Shown here piece by piece: positions 43,621-51,659 of a DNA stretch of 64,000 nucleotides (position 1 is the stretch's first letter; every line of letters starts with the position of its first letter). Source of the DNA: Micromonospora sediminicola (GTDB lineage: Bacteria; Actinomycetota; Actinomycetes; Mycobacteriales; Micromonosporaceae); the NCBI RefSeq assembly GCF_900089585.1, contig NZ_FLRH01000003.1, forward strand, positions 2,866,501 through 2,930,500, read 5' to 3'. A program made the position numbers and the translations under genes. The notes below the pieces were generated by a model, which saw nothing but the letters and a program-made list of their open reading frames with translations, was not told the DNA's origin and ran no database searches.

Positions 43621-44094
43621 TCACGCCGTGCGGGGACGTGGCGGCAGGGTTGCGGTGGCACCGTAGAAGCGGTGGATCAGCCCGACGACGCGTTCGAAGT
43701 CGTCGAGGTCGATGGGCTTGGCGATGTAGGCGTTGGCGTGCGCGGTGTAGCTGGCCACCACGTCGGCGTCGACGGCGCTGGTGGTGAACACGACGAGCGG
43801 GATGGCCTGCAGCCACGGGTCGGTTTTCACCGCGGTGAGGACCTCGCGGCCGTTCATGCGGGGCATGTTCAGGTCGAGCAGGATCAACTCCGGACGTGGG
43901 GCGCTGGCGTACTGGCCCTGACGGCGCAGGAACGCCATCGCCTCGACTCCGTCAGGGACGTGGTGCAGTTCGGCGACAAGGGCGTGGGCGGCGAGGGCTT
44001 CCTGGATGAGGGCGACGTCAGCGGGATCGTCCTCGACCAGCAGCACCCGCAGCGGCTCTGACCGGTCACGAGAGGTATCTCCGGCAGCGTTCAC
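43621..44094 (-). CDS. Single-domain response regulator (Rcp1-like)
   Basis: This 157-residue protein is a stand-alone receiver domain: the acid pair in LLVEDDPADVALI, the phosphoacceptor aspartate in LILLDLNMPRMNGREVL, the threonine pair in VVFTTSA, and the lysine in AYIAKPIDLDDF. It has no output domain, like Rcp1 partners of phytochrome kinases. No histidine kinase is adjacent. The start is GTG 44094 without a clear ribosome site. Confidence 0.9.
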   Translation of the reverse strand: MNAAGDTSRDRSEPLRVLLVEDDPADVALIQEALAAHALVAELHHVPDGVEAMAFLRRQGQYASAPRPELILLDLNMPRMNGREVLTAVKTDPWLQAIPLVVFTTSAVDADVVASYTAHANAYIAKPIDLDDFERVVGLIHRFYGATATLPPRPRTA

Positions 44095-44282
44095 AGCCGA
44101 AGAGTACTTCCTGAATCCGGCGCAGTTGACCGAGTGGATCTCGCCCTGTCCGCAGGATCACTACCGGACCGGCCCGCGCCGTAGCGGAGGAGCGCGGAGG
44201 GCCTCGGTCGTGTCCTGAGGGTATGCGAAGGGCCGGCCTGGCTGCGGTGCCCGGACAGATAGACAAGACCGCTCGAGTCGGA

Positions 44283-44804
44283 TCATCCCCACCTCAGTCG
44301 GAAGTATCGACCGGAGGAGGGCAGAAGCAGCAGTACGACGACCACGAGGGTGCCCAGGGCGACGCCGCCGCGGAGCAGCGCGTGCAGGAGGGGGTGCCAG
44401 TCAGGCATGCGCTGCTCGGTGAGCTGAGTGACCCGCTCGGCGAAGGCCAGGTCGTCCGGCGCGCTGCCCCGGGCGAACACGGCGTCAAGGACGTTGAGGC
44501 CCGAGCAGCACACCAGGAGCAGGCTCACCGGCGCGAGCCAGAAGCGAGCTGCGCCCTGCCGCCGCGTGATCTGCGTCGCGGCGACGAGGTAGCTGCCTGC
44601 CAGGACAGAGAGCCACACCAACGAGACCAGGTGAGCGAGGGCTACGGCCAGCATGGTGTTGTCGCCGGCGCCAGCCTCCTCGTAGATGGCGCCGAGGAGA
44701 GAGTCGCGCCGCCAGGTCAGCGCCAGATGCATAAAGGCCATCACGATGAGGAGAAGAAGGAGCCAGAGCGCCAGCCGAATGGGCGCAGGTCGATTTGTCA
44801 TCAT
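44283..44804 (-). CDS. Four-helix membrane protein of unknown function
   Basis: This 173-residue protein has helices at about 8-25, 45-65, 80-100 and 140-165. The first ATG of a tandem pair is used, with AAGGG 4 bases upstream. The loop SAPDDLAFAERVTQLTEQRMPDWHPLLHALLRGG lies between the last two helices. No family is recognised, and there are no operon neighbours. Confidence 0.65.
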   Translation of the reverse strand: MMTNRPAPIRLALWLLLLLIVMAFMHLALTWRRDSLLGAIYEEAGAGDNTMLAVALAHLVSLVWLSVLAGSYLVAATQITRRQGAARFWLAPVSLLLVCCSGLNVLDAVFARGSAPDDLAFAERVTQLTEQRMPDWHPLLHALLRGGVALGTLVVVVLLLLPSSGRYFRLRWG

Positions 44805-45039
44805 CACGCCCTTCGAGCGTCGCGGGCGCTTGGCACCCGTCAATCTATCGTGGAGCAACAAGGCGGACTAGGTCCAGGGGCAGATGACGGGTCTATCTGC
44901 GACGACGGCCTCGAACGACGAGCACAGATCACATCCGGGTCAGCGGGGCCGGACCATACCGTGGACCACTCTTGCCCGATGCGTCTCGTGCCGCGTTGGA
45001 AGCCAAGCCTCTTGCGGACGATCCGGCCCCGCCGACACC

Positions 45040-45129
45040 CCGTGAGTTGGCGCCGTAGGAGTCGAGCACCTGAATCTCGTAGCGGTCCTGCGGATGGACG
45101 CCGCTGATGCCGATCATCCGGGCGAGCAC
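45040..45129 (-). pseudogene. Fragment of a DUF1080 (3-keto-disaccharide hydrolase-like) domain
   Basis: The minus strand encodes ISGVHPQDRYEIQVLDSYGAN, nearly the same as the DUF1080 core GIYLQDRYELQVLDSFG in the intact protein at 3134-6550. The rest of the domain is absent on both sides. It is a relic of a second DUF1080 gene. The remaining bases of 44805-45226 show nothing else. Confidence 0.6.
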
Positions 45130-45226
45130 TCGCTGTTCAGTCCCTCAACCTTGCACGAGCGAGTCGTACGCCTCGGCGCCGTTCGAGAGAAATCGACTAC
45201 TGGCTACGGCCTCAGCAGCACGTGCC

Positions 45227-45992
45227 TCAGCACGGATAGCCGGTGCGGACCCTGTCGAAGGCGGCCTCGCGGGTCAAGCCGGTGTCGCCGACGCTGGTCG
45301 GCCCGTTGCGGGCGGACCGGCCGAGCTGCACCGGTTCGATCACGGTGCGGCGGATCTGGTACCTGTTGCCGTCGGTCGTTCTTTCCGCGCGCAGGCCGAC
45401 CAGTGTCAGGCCGTCGCCTCCACGGAGGCACCCGACACCGGTACCGGACCAGGCGAACCCGTTGTCGAACCGATACTGCTCGCCCTCGGCGTTGTGCGTC
45501 ACGACCACCTGGCATCCGGTGAACGCGAAGAGATATGCCTGCCGCGAGCCGCTGAGCAGGATCAGCGACGAGCCGTCGGCGGCGACGAAGCCGTGCGGTT
45601 CGAGTTCGCTGGGTTCGGCGACCGAGAAGCGGGTGGAGGTGGTCAGGCCGGCCGCGGTCCGCACCCCGACGCGGTTGTCCCCGTCATCGACCAGGAACAG
45701 CGTGTCCCGCCGGCCGTCGTGGTCGAGATCGCCCGTCAGTGCGGCGCGGGAGCCCGGCGGAATCGGGTCCTCGTTCGCCGGGCAGCCCGGGCCGGTGCCA
45801 CTGTCCGGGTCGCCGGGGTAGGCGTGGCGGGCTTGACGGGCCCGTGGTCGTGGCGGTGCCCGGCGTCGCGGGTGCCGCCGGGGCGGCGGCGTCCTCGTCG
45901 GTGCAGCCGCTCAGGCCGGTGAGTCCGAGAACGATTACGGCTGTCGTCAGCGTGACGGTGGAGCGTCGCTTCCTCCCCCTCCTCGGTGGCAC
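45227..45992 (-). pseudogene. Frameshifted lipoprotein with an FG-GAP-like domain
   Basis: From 45992 one frame encodes a lipoprotein signal, LTTAVIVLGLTGLSGCTDED, and an Ala/Pro/Thr linker. The globular part follows in a different frame: GDLDHDGRRDTLFLVDDGDN (an FG-GAP-type calcium loop), then FTGCQVVVTHNAEGEQYRFD and TREAAFDRVRTGYPC before the stop at 45227. The second frame has no plausible start codon of its own. A single-base shift in the linker near 45830 explains it, either a real mutation or a sequencing error. Without it, this would be an ordinary secreted lipoprotein of about 250 residues. Confidence 0.7.
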
Positions 45993-46125
45993 GTGCGACG
46001 GCGTACGTGGTCGCGTGGGCTCAGTGCCCTGTCCGGGAAGAGTTCACTCCTTCGTCCACCGGGGCGCGACGTGCCGGGGTGGCGATTACCTCCCGGGGGA
46101 GCGCCGTAAGCCGGGGGAGTCGCCC

Positions 46126-46947
46126 ATGCTGCGACGGGGTAGGAACCGGGGCGTGACGCAGACGGTGGGGACGGTGCGGCGGATGTTCGAACGCGGGACG
46201 GGTGGAGGGATCGTGGGGCTGCTCCTGTTGGCTGCGCTGGCCGGCGGCTGCCGGGCCGGCGAGCCGCGGGACGCCGGTCGCCCGGGCCCCGGCGGCGACG
46301 GCCACGCGTGGACCGACCGCGGCGCCGGCGGCGAGGATCGGCACACGGTGGCCGCGGATCGGGGTGATCTGCGTTCCGCTGACTTCGTGCTGGTCGACGG
46401 CGCGGACGTGGTGCGGGTGCGGACCGCCGATCTCGGGGACGACCTGTACCGGGTGTCGACGCCGGCGGGGGCGAAGGTCCGTCCGGCGGTGTCGGTGTCC
46501 GACGGCACCGTGACGGCTGGTCTGGCCGCTGCCGGCGGCGCGGGGCCGGCGCTGGTCGAGGTGGCCCTCCACGACGACGTGCGGTGGCGTGTCCGGCTCG
46601 GCGGTGGTGCCCAGGAGGAGGTGCTCGACCTGCGCGGCGGCCGGATCGAGGAGGTCGAGCTGACGGCCGGCACGAGCCGCGCGGAGGTCACCTTGCCGCC
46701 CGCCGTGGGCACCGTGCGGCTGGTGATGAGCGGCGGGGCGAGTCGGCTGCTCGTGCACCTTGCCGGCGACGCGCCGGTGCGGGTGCGCGCCGCGGGCGGG
46801 GCCGGCCGGGTGAGTGTGGACGGCGTCGATCGGACCGGCGTGGCCGGTGGCACGGTGCTCACGCCCAACGGTTGGGACACCGCGACCGACCGGTACGACG
46901 TCGACGCGGTCGCAGGAGTCTCCGACCTCGTCGTCGACCGCACCTGA
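46126..46947 (+). CDS. Lipoprotein of unknown function, beta-rich
   Basis: This 273-residue protein has a basic N-terminus and a hydrophobic segment ending LAALAGGCRAG, a lipobox with the acylated cysteine at about 42. The rest is low in lysine and predicted beta, with repeated short strands (GGRIEEVELTAGTSRAEVTLPPAVGTVRLVMSGGASR), as in a DUF4097-like adhesin beta-helix. GGGGGAG lies 6 bases before ATG 46126; GTG 46153 is an alternative start. It is probably anchored on the outer face of the membrane. Confidence 0.7.
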   Translation: MLRRGRNRGVTQTVGTVRRMFERGTGGGIVGLLLLAALAGGCRAGEPRDAGRPGPGGDGHAWTDRGAGGEDRHTVAADRGDLRSADFVLVDGADVVRVRTADLGDDLYRVSTPAGAKVRPAVSVSDGTVTAGLAAAGGAGPALVEVALHDDVRWRVRLGGGAQEEVLDLRGGRIEEVELTAGTSRAEVTLPPAVGTVRLVMSGGASRLLVHLAGDAPVRVRAAGGAGRVSVDGVDRTGVAGGTVLTPNGWDTATDRYDVDAVAGVSDLVVDRT

Positions 46948-47095
46948 CCGGGCCTGCCGACGGACCAGATCACGGGACCGGCAGCGGCGACGACCGCGTC
47001 ACCACCGGTTCGGACGGTGTTCACCGTGCGGTGGCCCGTACGGGAGACGAGCGGCGTTCAATGGTGGTGAGCAGTCCGCCGTCGGGAGGTTCGCC

Positions 47096-47308
47096 GTGGC
47101 GTTGCCGTTGCACGAGGGTCTGCTGTTCGCCGGGTGGATGATCGCTCTGGCCTGCGCGGCGGCCGGTGGGTACGCGATCCTCGCCCATCGCGAGTCCTCC
47201 CGGCCGCTGACGATGCTGCGGGTGGGGCGGTATGGGGTCGTGGTGGCGATGGCGGGGCTTGTGGGACAGGCCATCTGGGCGTTGCTCATCGTGCTCGTCG
47301 ACCGATGA
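47096..47308 (+). CDS. Small two-helix membrane protein
   Basis: This 70-residue protein has two hydrophobic helices (about 8-28 and 45-66) joined by a basic loop HRESSRPLTMLRVGRYG. GGGAGG lies 7 bases before GTG 47096. It could be a membrane subunit or a small stress protein. No family is recognised. Confidence 0.65.
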   Translation: MALPLHEGLLFAGWMIALACAAAGGYAILAHRESSRPLTMLRVGRYGVVVAMAGLVGQAIWALLIVLVDR

Positions 47309-47328
47309 CGTCGGACGACGGGTGGTGA

Positions 47329-48540
47329 TCAGCGACGGTGGCGGCGCCGGTGTTCACGGTGTGACACGACCCCGACACTGGCGACGACCGCGGCGGCGGT
47401 GACGAGGCCGGCCAGGGGCACGGCGAGTCGGCCGGTGAAGCTTGCCGCCAGGGTGAGCGCGGCCGCGGTCGGTGCGATGAGCTGCTCGGTCGTACCTTGC
47501 TTGTAGTGACGGGTCTGCAGCAGCCAGACGGCGAGCAGGAACAGGGCGGTGGGCGCGGTCACGGCCAGAGCGACGGTGGTCGCGTCGGCCGTGCCGTGTC
47601 CGACAGCGTGCTCGAAGGCTGCCTCCAGGCCGGCGCCGACCGCCGCGGCCGAAGCGAAGATCACGTAGTGGCCGTAGCCCCAGTTGAAGCCGGATCGGCG
47701 ATCGAGCAACCTGTCGCGCCCGGGCACGGCGAAGTAGATCGACCAGAAGGAGAAGACGATCAACAGGCCGCCGGCCGCGATCGGCAACAGTTGGTCGAGC
47801 TGGTCGGCGCCGTCCACGGCGGACTGCAGTGCCACCGAGGCGGCGGCGATCGTCTCGCCGAGCACGATGATGGTGAACAGGCCGTACCGCTCGGCTATGT
47901 GTCGGGGGTTCCACGGGGTGGGCCGGCCGCGTTCGGCGGCTGCGGGCACGCTGAGTTCGGCGGCGGCCATGGCGATGAACAGCCACAGCTTCGTCGGCGC
48001 CGGTACGGCGAGCAGCAGCAGCCATCCGAACTGGCAGGCGATGATCCCGACGGCGTAGCGACGCGCCGTGCGCCGTGCCCGGTCGGTCTCGTTGCGGGCC
48101 GCCCGCATCCACTGCACGCTCAGGGCGGCACGCATGATGACGTAACCGACGAAGATGAGGGTCCAGTTCTGGTCGTCGAAGGCGCGGGGCACGCCGGCGG
48201 CGAGCACCAGGACTCCGGCCATCTGTGTGAAGGTCAGCAGCCGGTAGCCGATGTCGTCGGTGTCGTAGGCGGAGGCGAACCAGCTGAAGTTCATCCAGGC
48301 CCACCAGATGGCGAAGAACACCGTCGCATAGGCCACCACACCGTCGAGTGAGTGCCCGGTGGTGACGGCATGGGCGAGGCGCTCGCCGGCCTGCGCGACC
48401 GCCACGACGAACACCAGGTCGAACAGGAGTTCGAGCGGAGTGGCCGAGCGGTGTGGCTCGTCGCGCCGCCGGGGCGTCATGGGCCGGCGGACCCACCCCC
48501 CACGGCTGACCTCCAGATTCGACGACGAGGTGCTGCTCAC
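47329..48540 (-). CDS. ltrA: Low temperature requirement protein A (LtrA) family membrane protein
   Basis: This 403-residue protein has about ten helices and the LtrA signature TPLELLFDLVFVVAVAQ, WWAWMNFSWFASAYDTDD, then ERYGLFTIIVLGETIAAASVAL and FNWGYGHYVIFASAAAVGAG. GTG 48540 has AAGGGG about 6 bases upstream. Named for cold growth in Listeria, the molecular activity of LtrA proteins is unknown. It ends a minus-strand region and is separate from the inositol/YcaO operon. Confidence 0.9.
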   Translation of the reverse strand: MSSTSSSNLEVSRGGWVRRPMTPRRRDEPHRSATPLELLFDLVFVVAVAQAGERLAHAVTTGHSLDGVVAYATVFFAIWWAWMNFSWFASAYDTDDIGYRLLTFTQMAGVLVLAAGVPRAFDDQNWTLIFVGYVIMRAALSVQWMRAARNETDRARRTARRYAVGIIACQFGWLLLLAVPAPTKLWLFIAMAAAELSVPAAAERGRPTPWNPRHIAERYGLFTIIVLGETIAAASVALQSAVDGADQLDQLLPIAAGGLLIVFSFWSIYFAVPGRDRLLDRRSGFNWGYGHYVIFASAAAVGAGLEAAFEHAVGHGTADATTVALAVTAPTALFLLAVWLLQTRHYKQGTTEQLIAPTAAALTLAASFTGRLAVPLAGLVTAAAVVASVGVVSHREHRRRHRR

Positions 48541-48700
48541 CAATGGCCCCTTCCGACGGCTGCGGCGCCGGCGACACCCGAGCGTGCCGGCCGGTGGGAC
48601 GCGGTCCTTGCCCTGCGCGAGGAGGCCGATCCGGTCGCCGATCGTGCAGAGGTCCGGACCCGGCGGGAGGGCAGCGCGAGCCACTGCCGGACGGACGACG

Positions 48701-49543
48701 TCACGGCGGGCCGACCGCCGCGCCGGGCACCGACCTGCCACCAAGCGGTAGTCGATCCGTCGTCGGACCGCGCAGCGCCTCCACCGCGCCGGCGACGTCG
48801 AGGCGGGTGGCTTCGGCGACGGCGAGGTCCCGCAGCGAGACCGCCGCCCCGGCGTCGCCGAACTGGTACGCGAGTTGGCTGCGGTACCGGCCGGCGGCGT
48901 CCACCTTCGTCACCAGGTGATCGGCGATGTCGACAGCCACCTCGACGCCGGCCGGCACGCACCGCCAGGGGGTTGCCGCCGGTCGGCGGGCGACGTACGG
49001 CACGTCGCGCCACCAGAACGCGTCGGCGGCGATCCCGGCGACGGTCTCCGCGACGATCTGATGGTCGACGTGGTCGCCGAGCGCCTGCGGCGCGAGGACG
49101 AGGTCGGCGTCCGCGAGGTAGGCCCGCAGTGCCGGTGCGAGCATCTCGACCGCCGGATCGCCGCGGCGGACGCCGGCGAACAGCGCGTCCGCGTCCGCGT
49201 ACCCCCGGTGGGGTGCCTCGGCCAGCGGGAGATGCACCGGGCGTACACCGAGCACCGCGCAGGCGGTCCGGTCCTCGGCGCGGCGCAGCGCCATGTAGTC
49301 GACGTCGGCCGGCAGTCCCTTGTCGAGTTGGCAGGCCAGGGCGAACGCCGGCGGGTCGGGAACGGTCGCGGTGAAGCAGGTGACGACCCGCACGGTCCAC
49401 CCGGCCGCCACCAGCGCGGCGAGGGTGCCGCCGGCGGAGAAGACCGCGTCGTCCAGGTGCGGGCTGACCGCCACCGCCCGTCCGGCGATCCGGTGCCGGT
49501 CGCCGGCGGTCGTCGCGGCGGCGCGGCCATCGCGGCCGGTCAC
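48701..49543 (-). CDS. PIG-L family deacetylase, last gene of the inositol/YcaO operon
   Basis: This 280-residue protein has the zinc site of PIG-L/MshB enzymes: VSPHLDDAVFSAGGTLAAL (PHxDD) near residue 27 and GDHVDHQIVAE (HxxH) near 150. Known members remove N-acetyl groups from GlcNAc linked to inositol or other aglycones. With a GT4 and an inositol-phosphate synthase in the same operon, deacetylation of an aminosugar-inositol intermediate is inferred. GTG 49543 overlaps the GT4 stop as GTGA. Confidence 0.88.
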   Translation of the reverse strand: MTGRDGRAAATTAGDRHRIAGRAVAVSPHLDDAVFSAGGTLAALVAAGWTVRVVTCFTATVPDPPAFALACQLDKGLPADVDYMALRRAEDRTACAVLGVRPVHLPLAEAPHRGYADADALFAGVRRGDPAVEMLAPALRAYLADADLVLAPQALGDHVDHQIVAETVAGIAADAFWWRDVPYVARRPAATPWRCVPAGVEVAVDIADHLVTKVDAAGRYRSQLAYQFGDAGAAVSLRDLAVAEATRLDVAGAVEALRGPTTDRLPLGGRSVPGAAVGPP

Positions 49544-50781
49544 AGCAGGTGCGGGGCCGCGCGGAAGCGGCAGGTCGGGTCCACCGGCGGATCGGGGATC
49601 TCCGGTACGTCGCGGGACGGCTTGTCGTACCCGCTGACGATCCGGTCGGCGACGACCGGCCAGCTCCACCGCCGCTCGACGTCTCGGCGGGCCTGTGCGG
49701 CGAGCCGGCGGCGCAGCGCCGGGTCGTCGAGCAGCCGGCGGACGGCCCCGGCGAGCGCCGCCGGATCCCCGGCCGGCACCAGCACGCCGTTCTCGTCGGG
49801 GCGGACGCAGTCGCGGACGCCCACCACGTCGGTCGAGACGACCGGCAGTCCGCTCGCCATCGCCTCCAGGATCGTGTTGGAGAAGCCCTCGGCGTAGGTC
49901 GGGCTCACGAAGATCCCACCCCGGGCGTAGACCTCGTGGGCCAGCTCGTAGGGCACCGCGCCGAGCAGTTCGGTCACGCCGGTGAGTCCCAGCTCGGTGA
50001 TGCGCCCAGCGACGGTGTCCAGGTCGGGGCCGATCCCGGAGAGCAGCAGCCGCACCGGCACCGCGTCCGCGCGTAGCTTGGCGACCGCGTCGAGCAGGTC
50101 CAGCACGCCCTTGCGGACGTCGATGCGACCGTGGTAGAGCAGCACCGCCGGATCGGACACCCGACCGGGGTCCGTCACCGGTACGAAACGTTCGGCGTCG
50201 GTGGCGCCCGGCACCACGGTGAAGCGGGCCGGATCCAGCTCGTGACGCCGGCACACCTCGGCGGCGAACGACGGCGACCCGATCAGCAGGGCCGGGGCGT
50301 GCGTGAAGACGGCCCGCACGAGCGTCCGGTGGGTGGTGCAGCAGGTGCCCACCCAGTGCCCGTCGCCGCCCTGCACGGACACCACGGCGGGCAGTCCTGC
50401 GGCGCGGGCCGCGCGCAGCACGGCGAGGCCGTTGGGATAGGCGTACTGGGCGTGCAGCACGTCGAAGGGCCGGCGGGCGTGCAGCCGCAGGATCGTCTCG
50501 GTCATCTCGTCGACGTCGGCCTCGAAGTCGGCCGGCTCGCCGCGGACCACGGCCTGCTCGCCACGCGCCTCCAACGCGTGCACCTCGACGCCGGCGGGCA
50601 CCCGCTCCGGTGGGGGCGGCCCTCCGCCGTACACGGCACGACCCGCCCGGTCGGCTCGGTACTGGGAGATCAGGGTGGGTTCGTGGCCGGCGCGGACCAG
50701 GTGCCGCAGCAGGTTCTCGGCGTACGCGCTCATACCGGACACCGCCGGCCAGTAGCGGCGGGACACGAAGCAGATCCTCAC
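49540..50781 (-). CDS. GT4-family glycosyltransferase of the inositol/YcaO operon
   Basis: This 413-residue GT-B enzyme has an N-terminal Rossmann half (ICFVSRRYWPAVSGMSAYAENLL, the glycine-rich acceptor-side loop) and a donor half with GRIDVRKGVLDLLDAV and the EX7E motif in YAEGFSNTILEAMASGLP. It would transfer a nucleotide-activated sugar, by context to an inositol-derived acceptor as MshA does. GTG 50781 overlaps the isomerase stop as GTGA. The donor is unknown; the divergent epimerase at 58404 may supply it. Confidence 0.88.
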   Translation of the reverse strand: MRICFVSRRYWPAVSGMSAYAENLLRHLVRAGHEPTLISQYRADRAGRAVYGGGPPPPERVPAGVEVHALEARGEQAVVRGEPADFEADVDEMTETILRLHARRPFDVLHAQYAYPNGLAVLRAARAAGLPAVVSVQGGDGHWVGTCCTTHRTLVRAVFTHAPALLIGSPSFAAEVCRRHELDPARFTVVPGATDAERFVPVTDPGRVSDPAVLLYHGRIDVRKGVLDLLDAVAKLRADAVPVRLLLSGIGPDLDTVAGRITELGLTGVTELLGAVPYELAHEVYARGGIFVSPTYAEGFSNTILEAMASGLPVVSTDVVGVRDCVRPDENGVLVPAGDPAALAGAVRRLLDDPALRRRLAAQARRDVERRWSWPVVADRIVSGYDKPSRDVPEIPDPPVDPTCRFRAAPHLL

Positions 50782-51659
50782 GCGCCCACCTCCGCGGCGA
50801 CCGCGGGCCGCGACGCGTGGCTCGACGCCGCCCGCTCCGCGTCGCGCAGCGCGGCCAGCGCGGCGGGCACCAGCGTGTCGGCCCGGTGCGCGTCGCGGGA
50901 CAGTTCGAGGCTGACCAGGCCTCCGTAGCCGACCTGGGTGAGCGCGCCGAGCACGGCCGGGAAGTCGAGGTCGCCCTCGCCGGGCGCGCGGTGCTCGTGC
51001 CGGCCGCGCGGCATGTCCTCGATCGCGCAGGCGCCGAGCCGGCCGGCGAACGCCTGCACCGCGGCGGCCGGCTCGTGGCGGCCGGCCACCAGGCAGTGCC
51101 CGGTGTCCAGGGCCAGGGTGAGGCCGGGCACCTCGGCGGCCAGGCGGGCCCAGTCGTCGCAGTCCTCGACGAGCATTCCCGGCTCCGGCTCGAACGCGCA
51201 GCGCACCCCGCGTCGTTGCGCGTACGCGACGACGTCGTGAACGCCGTCGACGAGCCAGCGCCAGCACCGGTGGCGGTCGGCGCCGGGCTCCGGGACGCCC
51301 GCCCAGAACGACACCGCCTCGCTGCCGAGGCCGGCCGCCACGTCCACGCAGGTGCGCAGGAAGTCACGCCGTCGGACCCGGTCGGTCCCGTCCGGCGACA
51401 CGAGGGTCGGGTGGTGCTTGCGCCGCGGGTCGAGCAGGAACCGCGCGCCGGTCTCGACCACGCTCGCGAGTCCGAGCGCCCGCAACCGGCGGGCCAGCCG
51501 GTCGGTCCGCGCGGCCAGGTCCGCCGCGAACGGGTCGTGGTGTGCCACGTCGAGGGTGAGCGCGACCCCGTCGTAGCCGCAGTCGGCGAGCAGGGTGAGC
51601 GCGTCGTCGAGGCGGTGCGAGGTCAGGCCGTTGGTGTTGTAGGCGTAGCGCAGGGTCAT
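50778..51659 (-). CDS. TIM-barrel sugar-phosphate isomerase/epimerase
   Basis: This 293-residue protein belongs to the xylose-isomerase-like AP_endonuc_2 superfamily. It starts LRYAYNTNGLTSHRLDDALTLLADCGYDGVAL, and metal ligands are expected in CAFEPEPGML, LALDTGHCL and the C-terminal GGLVSLELSRD. Related enzymes isomerise or epimerise sugars and inosose or dehydrate keto-inositols (IolE, IolI). With Gfo/Idh and inositol-phosphate synthase in one operon, action on an oxidised inositol or sugar is plausible. Both ends overlap neighbours by 4 bases. Confidence 0.85.
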   Translation of the reverse strand: MTLRYAYNTNGLTSHRLDDALTLLADCGYDGVALTLDVAHHDPFAADLAARTDRLARRLRALGLASVVETGARFLLDPRRKHHPTLVSPDGTDRVRRRDFLRTCVDVAAGLGSEAVSFWAGVPEPGADRHRCWRWLVDGVHDVVAYAQRRGVRCAFEPEPGMLVEDCDDWARLAAEVPGLTLALDTGHCLVAGRHEPAAAVQAFAGRLGACAIEDMPRGRHEHRAPGEGDLDFPAVLGALTQVGYGGLVSLELSRDAHRADTLVPAALAALRDAERAASSHASRPAVAAEVGA

